Shown: positions 7,814 through 14,119, numbered from the stretch's first letter. The stretch is DNA of 16,055 nucleotides from Candidatus Rhabdochlamydia sp. (GCA_030044075.1 JASHWM010000120.1:1-16055); one strand, 5' to 3'. Notes: generated by a model from the sequence alone, not told the origin. Made by a program: numbers and translations.

Positions 7814-8905
7814 ATGGTACCTGCACTTTCCCGAGCCATTCCCAAAGAAATATACAATGCAAAAAACTTAGAGGTCTCAACATTTTCAAAAGTCGGCGCT
7901 GCAGCCGTCACCCTGGCGACCCTTGCTGGCACTTGCCTGACCGAAGAGCAAAAGAAAGAAGCCGCGCAAGCCTGGGTTTCTCTGCAAAAAGCATTCATTG
8001 ATCCTCATCACGTCACCGACCAGGATCTTTTGGACACCACTTTGCAAAGTTATAAAGGCATTCGGAACGTAGTGCAGTCCTCTCCTGCTTTCTATGGCAT
8101 TTACCAGTTGATCCATAAAAGCGGCCTTCCTTTCCACCACCATGTTGCCCAATCAGCGATCCGAGGGATCAACGGCACTTTAAAATCCGCTCCAATTTTA
8201 GGGATATTCTATGCTGCCGCATCATTTGCAATCCCCAAGTTTCAAGAAGACTATGAAGCAAAAGGGATGTCAAAGAAAGATGCACTTTCGAAGGCCCAAG
8301 CAAAAACTTTTATCTTAGGAGGGCCAATAGAATTTGCATTAGAGGCTATCGCAAGCGGGGTGAAATTCGGACCAAAAACCCTTGGGGTTACCTTTTTGGC
8401 CACTTCGCTTCTAGCTGGGCGGATCACTCCTGGCGCCTTAGTAAAATCCCCTTTTACAGGGCAAATTTCTACAGGTGCAGTCCCTATTCCATTAAGCAGG
8501 CTTTCTTTAGGTCTTGGAACGCTAGGGACCTTGTTTCTAACAGGGCGTCTTATAACAGGAGCATTAACTCAATTTCGAGCAGCTGGCGACACCACAAACG
8601 ATCCAGTCCAAGAACTCCAAGACTATGTGATTACCTCTGTTGGAACGACTTTAACACAACATCCAGCAAATGCTGTTCTGCAAACGATGACCAAGGTCAA
8701 TGGTTGGACAGGTCTTAAAAATTACTTATTTACGGGAACTACTTCTGGAATAGGAAGTTCAAAAATTGCCGCGGCCCAATTTGGAGCAACCCTTTTTCAA
8801 AGATTTGTCTATACAGGTCTATGGAACAAACTAAGCCATCAAAAAGAAGAAACCCCCACTTGGGCAGTCGCAACTAAGATGACTCATCCCACTACATCCG
8901 CCTGA
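7814..8905 (+). CDS. Hypothetical protein with hydrophobic segments
   Basis: GGAG at 7804-7807 precedes the ATG at 7814, giving 363 residues. I do not recognise the family. It has several glycine- and alanine-rich hydrophobic stretches, near residues 24-42 (VGAAAVTLATLAGT), 125-141 (APILGIFYAAASFAIP), about 190-208 (LGVTFLATSLLAGR) and about 232-253 (LSLGLGTLGTLFLTGRLITG), separated by soluble loops. There is no cleavable signal peptide. The repeated pattern of a hydrophobic segment followed by a Gly/Pro-Thr turn suggests a membrane-associated protein; a distant resemblance to mitochondrial-carrier-type folds is only an impression. In an intracellular bacterium with F-box effectors next door, an inclusion- or organelle-membrane role is possible but unproven. 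A strong hairpin follows the stop. Confidence 0.75.
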   Translation: MVPALSRAIPKEIYNAKNLEVSTFSKVGAAAVTLATLAGTCLTEEQKKEAAQAWVSLQKAFIDPHHVTDQDLLDTTLQSYKGIRNVVQSSPAFYGIYQLIHKSGLPFHHHVAQSAIRGINGTLKSAPILGIFYAAASFAIPKFQEDYEAKGMSKKDALSKAQAKTFILGGPIEFALEAIASGVKFGPKTLGVTFLATSLLAGRITPGALVKSPFTGQISTGAVPIPLSRLSLGLGTLGTLFLTGRLITGALTQFRAAGDTTNDPVQELQDYVITSVGTTLTQHPANAVLQTMTKVNGWTGLKNYLFTGTTSGIGSSKIAAAQFGATLFQRFVYTGLWNKLSHQKEETPTWAVATKMTHPTTSA

Positions 8906-8914
8906 TCCTTTAAC

Positions 8915-8941
8915 GCTCCCTCTTCTAATCAGAGAGGGAGC
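8915..8941 (+). terminator. Transcription terminator hairpin
   Basis: A perfect 9-bp stem, GCTCCCTCT (8915-8923) with AGAGGGAGC (8933-8941) over a 9-nt loop, sits 10 nt after the stop of the hypothetical gene. There is no U-tract, as is common for chlamydial terminators. A second weaker hairpin with CTTCTT/AAGAAG arms follows near 8975-8996. Confidence 0.6.
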
Positions 8942-9061
8942 TTGAAATGATCAATGTACCAACGGTTAAAATCGCTTCTTTTTTTTCTAAGAAGGCGCAG
9001 GCCCCAATAAAGATCTAAAAAATCTAGCCAATAATTTTACCTTTTCAGCGTTGATAAAAAA

Positions 9062-9160
9062 TCAAAGAAGGAGAGACCAATTCCTACCAATTCGCGGATC
9101 CCATGCAGGTTCAAAATCGCCTGCTTTCAAAGTTAGCTATTTACGATAAATAAAATTTTA
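9062..9160 (+). pseudogene. Repeat copy E: decayed serine-recombinase tail
   Basis: The DNA AAGGAGAGACCAATTCCTACC matches AAGGAGGGACCAATTCGTACC of copy B. In frame from 9062 it reads SKKERPIPTNSRIPCRFKIA then CFQS, stop, LFTINKIL, aligning with RTKEGPIRTISQVHMQVKIP and following residues of copy A. The HTH-coding part is absent or unrecognisable. It lies just upstream of the HigB/HigA pair and marks the left edge of the toxin-antitoxin island. Confidence 0.55.
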
Positions 9161-9169
9161 CTAGACTTG

Positions 9170-9187
9170 TATCCTAAAAATGGGATA
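9170..9187 (+). promoter_or_regulatory. Inverted repeat, possible antitoxin operator
   Basis: TATCC (9170-9174) and GGATA (9183-9187) form a perfect inverted repeat separated by 8 nt, about 10 nt before the toxin start. Antitoxins of this type often repress their own operon by binding such sites; the role here is inferred. Confidence 0.3.
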
Positions 9188-9196
9188 TTTGTTGGT

Positions 9197-9556
9197 ATGA
9201 AAAAACAAGTAAAATCTCTATACTGGTTAGGTAACTCTTTGAAAAACCTCAAAGAAATGCCCGAGGATGTACAAGATGCATTTGGTTATGCTTTGCATCT
9301 CGCCCAAGTGGGTGAAAAACACCGTGCGGCAAAACCATTAAAAGGTTTCACGGGCGCCGGCGTTCTTGAAGTAGTAGAAGATTTTGAAGGTAATGCATAT
9401 CGGGCTGTTTACACAGTGCGCTTAAAGGATGCAGTATTTGTATTACATATATTTCAAAAAAAATCTAAAAGCGGGATAGCTACCACTAAACAAGACATGG
9501 ACCTTATAGAAAATAGACTAAAACAGGCTGAAGAAATGCATAAAAAGATAGGATAA
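9197..9556 (+). CDS. HigB/RelE-type toxin (phage Gp49-like family)
   Basis: The likely start is the ATG at 9197 (119 residues, MKKQVKSLYWLGNSLKNLKE...); a TTG at 9167 would add ten residues lacking family character. Features fitting the Gp49-like HigB family (PF05973) are a helical N-terminus with W-L-G-N-S-L-K-N-L, then AKPLKGFTGAGVLEVVEDFE, the beta strand YRAVYTVRLKDAVFVLHIFQ with the KKSKSGIATTKQDM basic loop, and a terminal helix. Members are ribosome-dependent mRNA interferases that stop translation under stress. The toxin gene comes first and the antitoxin gene follows after 5 nt, the usual order for the higBA type. No strong ribosome binding site is visible. The exact subfamily is inferred from motif shape. 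Confidence 0.85.
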   Translation: MKKQVKSLYWLGNSLKNLKEMPEDVQDAFGYALHLAQVGEKHRAAKPLKGFTGAGVLEVVEDFEGNAYRAVYTVRLKDAVFVLHIFQKKSKSGIATTKQDMDLIENRLKQAEEMHKKIG

Positions 9557-9561
9557 AAGCC

Positions 9562-9882
9562 ATGCAAGATTATGTAAAAAGCAGCGGCAATGTATTTGCC
9601 GATTTAGGACTTCCTGATGCAGAGGAAAGGCTTGCAAAAGCAGAGCTTGCAAGGAAAATTGAACACGTCATCAAAAAAAAAAGGCTTACCCAAGAACAAG
9701 CAGCAAAAATTCTTAGTGTAAGTCAACCTAAAATATCAGCATTGCTCAATGGAAAACTTGCAGGGTTTAGTATGGATCGTTTGCTTAAATTTCTGATGGC
9801 GCTCGACCAAGATATAGAAATACGAGTAAAAGCTAAACCTCTCCGAGTGAGACGTAAAGGACGTACAAAAGTTCTTTCCTAA
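9562..9882 (+). CDS. HigA-type antitoxin, XRE-family HTH
   Basis: This 106-residue protein starts at ATG 9562, 5 nt after the toxin stop, with AGGAT upstream inside the end of the toxin gene. It contains a clear helix-turn-helix of the XRE type: KKRLTQEQAAKILSVSQPKI then SALLNGKLAGFSMDRLLKFL (residues about 38-78). A basic C-terminal tail (KPLRVRRKGRTK) follows. Such antitoxins bind and neutralise the HigB-like toxin and repress the operon. Together with the preceding gene it forms a complete type II toxin-antitoxin module. Confidence 0.88.
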   Translation: MQDYVKSSGNVFADLGLPDAEERLAKAELARKIEHVIKKKRLTQEQAAKILSVSQPKISALLNGKLAGFSMDRLLKFLMALDQDIEIRVKAKPLRVRRKGRTKVLS

Positions 9883-9886
9883 AGTT

Positions 9887-9988
9887 ATGTTAAGATTAAT
9901 CCCTAATGAACAAGTAATTGAAAAAGCTAAAGAAGCCTGCAAGAACAGTTCGCACGCTATTAAACAAATAGCCCTGTATCTTATCTAG
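9887..9988 (+). pseudogene. Truncated dinD remnant
   Basis: A 33-codon frame from ATG 9887 contains VIEKAKEACKNSSHAIK, identical to residues of the intact DinD encoded at 11006-11902, then jumps to QIALYLI and stops at 9986-9988. The ending corresponds to the intact YACYLI, so about 110 bp between the two points are deleted. Synonymous differences (for example GCTAAA versus GCAAAA) show it is a diverged copy, not a recent duplicate. It is directly followed by repeat copy A. Confidence 0.75.
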
Positions 9989-10006
9989 ACCATTCGAACA
10001 TCGCAC

Positions 10007-10034
10007 CCCTTGCACTCTTAGAAGAGTACAAGGG
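10007..10034 (+). repeat. Hairpin in repeat copy A
   Basis: CCCTTG (10007-10012) pairs with CAAGGG (10029-10034), and ACTCTT (10014-10019) with AAGAGT (10022-10027), with one C/A mismatch between the two stems and a 2-nt loop. The equivalent place in copies B, C and D also holds a hairpin with different but pairing arms. Confidence 0.6.
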
Positions 10035-10079
10035 TACGAATTGGTCACTACTTCGGACAAAGGAGGGACCAATTCGTAC
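10034..10079 (+). repeat. 13-bp perfect inverted repeat around the recombinase-tail core
   Basis: GTACGAATTGGTC (10034-10046) and GACCAATTCGTAC (10067-10079) are exact reverse complements enclosing a 20-nt loop with TTCGGACAAAGGAGG. The right arm is conserved in most copies (ACCAATTCG), whereas the left arm is present only here and partly in copy C. It could be a recombinase binding or crossover site. Confidence 0.6.
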
Positions 10080-10256
10080 TATTTCTCAGGTCCACATGCA
10101 AGTCAAGATCCCTTACCATCAGGCTTTTTCAATTTATAAAGCATTAGCTTCTAGAATAAAGAAATTAAAAGCACTTGGGCTATCAAATCAAAATATAGCC
10201 ATTAAGCTTAGGATTAACAGAAAGACTGTAGAAAAAGGACTAAAAACAACTGATTG

Positions 10257-10862
10257 CTAAATTTCTCGAGCAATTACCCCTTTAACTTCACCGACAACTC
10301 TGAAATCACCAGAGGCTAAAAATGGCGGGTATTCCGCATTCAAAGAAATGAGAATTATAGAATTTACATCTTTTTGGATTTTTTTGATTAAAGCTTCTCC
10401 ATTATTAACACATACTGCCAATATGCCATTTTCGATATTTTCGGTTCTCTTGCCTATTACTAAGTCTCCTTCTTTGATTCTAGGAGCCATAGAATTTCCT
10501 TTTGCTTTTACAAGAAAAGCTTCAAATGAGGGAAAAGATAGCAATCGAGCGGCAATTGGAATTCTATCAACTGGATGATTATCTAAAAGCGCACCATTAT
10601 TTCCACATTGTGCTAGGCCATATAAATTAAGCCATGCAATTTCCTTTTCAGGGATTTGATCTAAGACTTTATAATCTCGGGGATTATATGGATTTCTTTT
10701 GAGAAATCCTTTTTTCTCGAGCTGGGCAAGATGTCGTACAACACCGCTAGTAGAAGAAATGCCTAACAACTGCTGCATTTCTCGAATTGTAAGAAGTCTA
10801 TCAGAATTCTCCGTAAGCAACTCTAGGAGTTGCTCTTGTATATGATGAAGTTGCTTTGTCAT
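10257..10862 (-). CDS. lexA: LexA/UmuD-like SOS repressor (S24 self-cleaving)
   Basis: This 201-residue protein has a LexA-type winged helix at residues 8-66 (LLELLTENSDRLLTIREMQQ, then LLGISSTSGVVRHLAQLEKK and GFL) and a C-terminal S24 peptidase fold. The catalytic pair is visible: Ser124 in KAKGNSMAPRIKEGDLVIGK and Lys160 in NNGEALIKKIQ. The self-cleavage dipeptide is probably Cys86-Gly87 (GLAQCGNNG); LexA normally has Ala-Gly, and Cys-Gly is the UmuD pair. LexA-type repressors hold down SOS genes until RecA filaments trigger self-cleavage. The gene is divergent from dinD, a classic SOS gene, so a local SOS-like circuit is likely. It could be an island-specific repressor rather than the chromosomal LexA. 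Confidence 0.85.
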   Translation of the reverse strand: MTKQLHHIQEQLLELLTENSDRLLTIREMQQLLGISSTSGVVRHLAQLEKKGFLKRNPYNPRDYKVLDQIPEKEIAWLNLYGLAQCGNNGALLDNHPVDRIPIAARLLSFPSFEAFLVKAKGNSMAPRIKEGDLVIGKRTENIENGILAVCVNNGEALIKKIQKDVNSIILISLNAEYPPFLASGDFRVVGEVKGVIAREI

Positions 10863-10868
10863 AATGTC

Positions 10869-10900
10869 AATATATTCGCATGTTCAAGTTAAACAGTCAA
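10869..10900 (-). promoter_or_regulatory. lexA-like promoter with embedded near-palindromic operator
   Basis: On the minus strand TTGACT (10895-10900) and GAATAT (10872-10877) are spaced by 17 nt, with TATATT (10869-10874) as another -10. The spacer contains GTTTAACTTGAAC (10882-10894), which is nearly its own reverse complement (one mismatched pair besides the centre). The placement suits autorepression. The binding protein is inferred. Confidence 0.4.
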
Positions 10901-10944
10901 AGAAACAAAAAAGAGAACGCGGATCATAGTTCACAAATTTGATG

Positions 10945-10974
10945 CTTGCTAAAAATAATTTTTCAAGATACAGT
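10945..10974 (+). promoter_or_regulatory. dinD promoter with overlapping palindrome
   Basis: TTGCTA (10946-10951) and TACAGT (10969-10974) are 17 nt apart. The spacer lies inside an imperfect palindrome CTTG...CAAG (10945-10967). TTCAAG and TAAAC here echo the half-sites TTCAAG/TTAAAC of the lexA-side operator. The site is about 30 nt before the dinD start. Confidence 0.4.
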
Positions 10975-11005
10975 AAACTTTTTATTAAGCAAACCGGAGA
11001 ACATA

Positions 11006-11902
11006 ATGGCCAACCCTAAAGACCCTCATTCTAGCAAAAACAACTCCACCTTATCAGACAACATAGAAGTAGAACATCATCACACCTTTGAATCGCTAAA
11101 ACAAGAAAAAGAAGGAATGGAATTCTGGAGTGCTAGAAGGCTTGCTAAAGCTCTCGACTACTCCGAATATAGACATTTCTTGCCTGTAATTGAAAAAGCA
11201 AAAGAAGCCTGTAAGAACAGCTCTCACGCTATTAAAGATCATTTCGAGGATATCCTCGAAATGATCAAAATCGGCAAAGGAGGGAATAGACAAGCTAACG
11301 ACATAAAACTTTCTCGCTATGCCTGCTATCTTATCGTTCAGAACGGGGATCCAAGCAAACCTGTTATAGCTAACGGACAAACCTACTTTGCTATTCAAAC
11401 TCGCCGCCAGGAACTGGCTGAAAACCAAGCTTTTCAACAGCTCAAAGAAGACGAAAAACGACTTTTCCTAAGGAATGAACTGCGTGAACATAACAAGCAG
11501 CTCGTAGAAACAGCCCAGCATGCTGGCGTTGAAACTCCCTTAGATTTCGCCGTATTTCAAAATCATGGCTATAAAGGCCTCTACGGGGGTTTAGATGCAC
11601 AAGACATCCACCAGCGTAAGGGATTAGAAAAAAAGCAAAAGATATTAGACCACATGGGAAGCACAGAGCTTGCAGCTAACTTGTTTAGAGCAACACAAAC
11701 AGAAGAAAAACTTCGAAGGGAAAAGGTCAAAGGAAAAACAAAAGCAAATCAAATACATTTTGAAGTAGGCAGCAAAGTACGTCAAACCATCCAAGAACTG
11801 GGCGGTACAATGCCTGAAGATTTACCTACTGTTGAAAAATCTATAAGATTATTAGAAAAAGAAACAAATAAAAAGTCTATTGAACAAAAGGATTCGTTAT
11901 GA
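11006..11902 (+). CDS. dinD: DNA-damage-inducible protein D
   Basis: The ATG at 11006 has a good ribosome binding site (GGAG at 10996-10999) and gives 298 residues; an upstream in-frame TTG at 10946 lacks one. The sequence follows E. coli DinD throughout, from memory: EFWSARRLAKALDYSEYRHF, DHFEDILEMIKIGKGGNRQA, LSRYACYLIVQNGDPSKPVI, GQTYFAIQTRRQELAENQAF, ALKEDEKRLFLRNEL-like, QNHGYKGLYGGLDAQDIHQR, KKQKILDHMGSTELAANLFR, and TIQELGGTMPE. DinD is an SOS protein reported to act against RecA filaments after synapsis; its N-terminal half has a Bro-N-like fold. A short nuclease-like frame starts at the overlapping ATGA of the stop codon, so the two were one operon. Regulation by the divergent LexA-like repressor is inferred. 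Confidence 0.95.
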   Translation: MANPKDPHSSKNNSTLSDNIEVEHHHTFESLKQEKEGMEFWSARRLAKALDYSEYRHFLPVIEKAKEACKNSSHAIKDHFEDILEMIKIGKGGNRQANDIKLSRYACYLIVQNGDPSKPVIANGQTYFAIQTRRQELAENQAFQQLKEDEKRLFLRNELREHNKQLVETAQHAGVETPLDFAVFQNHGYKGLYGGLDAQDIHQRKGLEKKQKILDHMGSTELAANLFRATQTEEKLRREKVKGKTKANQIHFEVGSKVRQTIQELGGTMPEDLPTVEKSIRLLEKETNKKSIEQKDSL

Positions 11903-12178
11903 AAAAAGCACAAAAAAACGGGTATAATTATGAGAAAAAAATGTCAGAAAAGAGAGGTGTTCATATAGGGGGAGCCTGGACGTCCTGATTACAAAAGAGG
12001 AAATACTCTTGGAGAAGTTAAAGCAACAGCTCAGCCAGTAGACAAAGGCACGCTAAAAAAAACACTCAGTAAAAAAATAAAGGAAGTAGAAAGTAAAAGT
12101 GGTTTTACTAAGCCAGCTAAGCAATTTGCTAAAAAAGAAAAAATGGCATTAAGAGAAAAAGGGAAACTTATTACATAG
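11899..12178 (+). pseudogene. Frameshifted PD-(D/E)XK-type nuclease domain coupled to dinD
   Basis: ATG at 11899 overlaps the dinD stop (ATGA). The first frame reads MKKAQKNGYNYEKKMSEKRG then VHIGGAWTS and stops at 11986-11988. The second frame continues in homologous-looking protein, PGRPDYKRGNTLGEVKA, then QPVDKGTLKKTLSKKIKEV, ESKSGFTKPAKQFA and KLIT, stop 12176-12178. Removing the single A at 11973 (GGGGGAGCC to GGGGGGCC) restores RGVHIGGPGRPDYKRGN. The D...EVK spacing (PDYKRGNTLGEVK) is the PD-(D/E)XK nuclease signature. The whole is about 92 residues, similar to C-terminal nuclease domains of polymorphic toxins. It is a pseudogene, a sequencing error, or a +1 frameshift site. Not certain to have been a free-standing gene. 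Confidence 0.6.
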
Positions 12179-12188
12179 AGGTAAGTAA

Positions 12189-12247
12189 TTACCCTAATCT
12201 TAAAATAAAAAACCCTAGTTTATTAGACTAGGGTTAGCGTTCGGACG
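12189..12247 (+). repeat. 59-bp perfect direct repeat, left copy (with hairpin)
   Basis: This segment is identical to 15225-15283. It starts TTACCCTAATCTTAAAATAA and ends GTTAGCGTTCGGACG. It contains a perfect 9-bp hairpin, AACCCTAGT (12211-12219) with ACTAGGGTT (12227-12235). In one frame it also encodes YPNLKIKNPSLLD and a stop, so it probably derives from the end of a gene plus terminator. It joins directly to recombinase tail copy B. Confidence 0.95.
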
Positions 12248-12456
12248 AAGGAGGGACCAATTCGTACCATTTCCGAGATCCAACTTAAAGTCAAAACCCC
12301 CTCCCATCAACCCTACCAATCTACCAAACCATGTCTCCTATAATTAATAAACTGAAGATTCTTGGCTTTACTAATGAAGAAATTGCTAAAAGGCTAAAAA
12401 TTAATAGAAAAACAGTGTCAAAAAGGATTATAAGGAAAAATATCGTGAGTTTTTAA
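12240..12456 (+). pseudogene. Repeat copy B: serine-recombinase tail, frameshifted
   Basis: From 12242 it reads RTKEGPIRTISEIQLKVKTP then SHQPYQSTKPCLL and a stop. The homologous HTH then continues in another frame (one base missing): PIINKLKILGFTNEEIAKRL, KINRKTVSKRI, stop at 12454-12456. An ATG at 12331 would allow a 41-residue free HTH peptide. Its left side is the 59-bp segment rather than the GTNWSLL-coding sequence of copies A and C. Confidence 0.6.
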
Positions 12457-12491
12457 CTATTAATCGAGTAATCTAAGCGCTGTTTGCGGAT

Positions 12492-12499
12492 ATACGTAT
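12492..12499 (+). promoter_or_regulatory. 8-bp palindrome upstream of zeta module 1
   Basis: ATACGTAT is a perfect palindrome about 30 nt before the antitoxin start, between a TTGCGG-like -35 (12484-12489) and the start codon. A short palindrome can occur by chance; it is listed as a possible operator only. Confidence 0.2.
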
Positions 12500-12531
12500 G
12501 ATTTTTAGAAGATCAAAAATAAGGAAAAATC

Positions 12532-12759
12532 ATGACTCTTAGTGAAAAAGAGATGAGATTTCAAGAGGAAAACATCCCAGAACTTGCTGATGCAGCATTT
12601 AAAAAGGCATACTGGGAAGCACTAGCATCTGGTAATACAGTGCTTACATCTGAAAATGGAAGTCTTGTTGAAGTGTATCCGGATGGAACCAGAAAATTTA
12701 TTAAAAAACTACCACCATCAACTCCTGTGACTTATGGCCAGAAATTGGAAATCTCATGA
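12532..12759 (+). CDS. Probable antitoxin of zeta module 1
   Basis: A 75-residue acidic protein, MTLSEKEMRFQEENIPELAD onward, with AAGGAA at good spacing before the ATG. The C-terminal half has a beta-type pattern (GNTVLTSENGSLVEVYPDGT) ending RKFIKKLPPSTPV. Its last codons overlap the start of the kinase-like gene (ATGA at 12756-12759), so translation is coupled. Small proteins of this shape upstream of COG4185 zeta-like kinases are common, from memory, and are presumed antitoxins. It is not an epsilon-type antitoxin by sequence, so the pairing is inferred from gene order. The GNTVLT...GxLVxVxP pattern is also visible in the second module's small protein. Confidence 0.7.
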   Translation: MTLSEKEMRFQEENIPELADAAFKKAYWEALASGNTVLTSENGSLVEVYPDGTRKFIKKLPPSTPVTYGQKLEIS

Positions 12760-13502
12760 ACAAAGAGACACCGCGTCTTCGGATGTTTGCTGGTCCCAAT
12801 GGATCAGGTAAAAGCACACTCAAATCTATAATCCCTGCTGAACTTCTCGGAATTTATGTCAATCCAGACGAGATAGAGAAAGAAATCCGTGAACAGGGTT
12901 TTCTCAGTCTTCAGACATTTGGAATAATGACTGACAAACAAGAATTGTTAGAGTTTTTTTCCAAATCCTCTCTCATAAAAAAAAATGAAGCCTTAGATGA
13001 CTTGCATAACTTGCATTTTACCAACGGAAAACTTAGTTTCCGGGATATAAAGCCCAACCCTTACTTTCCTTCAGCAATATCAGATTTTATCTACAATAAA
13101 CTTATTACATCAGGAAAATCTTTTGCTTTTGAAACGGTAATGTCATTTCCAGGCAAGATAGATCTCCTTCAAAAAGCCCAAGCCAAAGGCTATCGCACCT
13201 ATCTTTATTACATTGCTACCGAAGATCCTGAAATCAATATTTCTCGTGTCCACTATCGAGTAAAGATGGGAGGCCACTCAGTACCAGAAGATAAGATTGT
13301 AAGTCGCTATAAGAGATCCCTTGATTTATTAAAACATGTCGTTCGGTTTACACATCGGGCTTATATTTTTGATAACTCAACACACGAACGCATCTGGCTA
13401 GCAGAAATCACAAATGGCAAGATCCTCGAAATGAAAACAGAACGGATGCCGGCGTGGTTTAAAGAAGCCTTATGGGATAAATTTAGTGCTGAAGCGAACT
13501 AA
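12756..13502 (+). CDS. Zeta-toxin-like P-loop kinase, module 1
   Basis: This 248-residue protein has a Walker A motif GPNGSGKST (residues 13-21), YVNPDEI (35-41), FAFETVMS (123-130), the beta strand YLYYIATEDPEINISRVHYR, and MGGHSVPEDKIVSRYKRSLD (171-190), which are signatures of zeta/PezT-like toxins (COG4185 type). Classical zeta toxins phosphorylate UDP-N-acetylglucosamine and block peptidoglycan precursor synthesis; some relatives use other substrates, so the target here is unknown. Compared with module 2 it has an insertion at about residues 52-105. It is translationally coupled to the upstream small gene. The module lies between repeat copies B and C. Confidence 0.85.
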   Translation: MNKETPRLRMFAGPNGSGKSTLKSIIPAELLGIYVNPDEIEKEIREQGFLSLQTFGIMTDKQELLEFFSKSSLIKKNEALDDLHNLHFTNGKLSFRDIKPNPYFPSAISDFIYNKLITSGKSFAFETVMSFPGKIDLLQKAQAKGYRTYLYYIATEDPEINISRVHYRVKMGGHSVPEDKIVSRYKRSLDLLKHVVRFTHRAYIFDNSTHERIWLAEITNGKILEMKTERMPAWFKEALWDKFSAEAN

Positions 13503-13567
13503 TGTTACTGACATACTGTTGAATCTAAAGCAAATGACTAAATTAGCAACAACAGGCCAAATGTTGA

Positions 13568-14041
13568 AGCAAGTCCCCACCCAAAGAATGGATCGAATAT
13601 AGACTCGACAATCTATGCGAAACTTTGAAACAAAACACGAAGACATCCGCTTTGGCATTAAAAGATCTTTTGGGAACGATCGAAATGGAACCTGTGCCTG
13701 GAGAATGTATTGTTGAATGCGGAAGACTGATTCAAAACAGAGCTTACTACATGGCTTAAAGCGAGATCGATACCCTTAGTCTCCTGGAGGAGACCAAGGG
13801 TTCGAATTCGTTGCGTTGTCGGACGAAGGGGGGACCAATTCGTATCATTTCTCAATTCAAGATATGGGTCAAAATTCCCTGCCATCAAAACCTGCCAGTC
13901 TATCTGATTCTTGCTCCAACAATAAAACGGCTAAAGGCTTTGGGAATATCAAATGAAGCCATAGCTATTAAGCTCAAAATTAATAGAAAAACCGTATGGA
14001 AAGGATTAGCTGGAAAACTAGATGATTTGTTGACAACCTAA
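13568..14041 (+). pseudogene. Repeat copy C: C-terminal region of a large serine recombinase with HTH
   Basis: From 13586 the frame reads EWIEYRLDNLCETLKQNTKT, SALALKDLLGTIEMEPV, a divergent stretch, then NRAYYMA and a TAA at 13757-13759. The same frame resumes directly with SEIDTLSLLEETKGSNSLR, RTKGGPIRIISQ, VKIPCHQ, and IKRLKALGISNEAIAIKLKI then NRKTVWKGL, ending at 14039-14041. The phrases SALALKDLLGTIxMEPV...YYxA...IDTLxLLEE...GSNSLR match my memory of large serine-recombinase C-termini. The TAA sits where a Lys/Arg codon would fit. The catalytic and zinc-ribbon domains are missing; 13503-13567 holds only a possible further frameshifted fragment. This copy identifies the repeat family. 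Confidence 0.7.
13772..13801 (+). repeat. Hairpin in repeat copy C
   Basis: ACCCTT (13772-13777) pairs with AAGGGT (13796-13801), and GTCTCC (13779-13784) with GGAGAC (13789-13794), with an A/C mismatch between stems and loop TGGA. The architecture matches copy A although the inner arm sequence differs. Confidence 0.6.
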
Positions 14042-14119
14042 AACTTCATGTTAAATGCAGTATTATGATAACCTTGAGCTAGTTCATATAAATTTTCTAC
14101 GGAAATCAAAGCCTCTACC

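Larger units (their letters stand above)
9991..10260 (+). pseudogene. Repeat copy A: serine-recombinase C-terminal tail with HTH
   Basis: From 9991 to the stop at 10258-10260 the frame is open. It reads HSNIAPLALLEEYKGTNWSL, then LRTKEGPIRTISQ, VKIPYHQAFSIYKALASRI, and KKLKALGLSNQNIAIKLRIN followed by RKTVEKGL. The LALLEE...GTNW phrase and the VKIPYHQAF...LA motif are, from memory, typical of the C-terminal end of large serine recombinases, followed by a helix-turn-helix. The catalytic and zinc-ribbon domains are missing. An internal ATG at 10096 would allow a 54-residue HTH peptide. The stop overlaps the stop of the convergent lexA-like gene. This is the best-preserved tail in the window. 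Confidence 0.65.

Noticed and set aside
9167..9196. TTG start for the HigB-like toxin.
   Set aside because: The ten added residues lack family character; the ATG at 9197 fits the usual family N-terminus.
10946..11005. TTG start for DinD adding twenty residues.
   Set aside because: It falls on the predicted -35 box, whereas ATG 11006 has a strong GGAG ribosome binding site.
13789..13820. GGGTTCGAATTC in copy C resembles a tRNA T-arm, suggesting a tRNA fragment or tRNA attachment site.
   Set aside because: The T-stem has a mismatch, no acceptor stem or anticodon arm can be built, and the same bases encode the conserved KGSNSLR of the recombinase tail.
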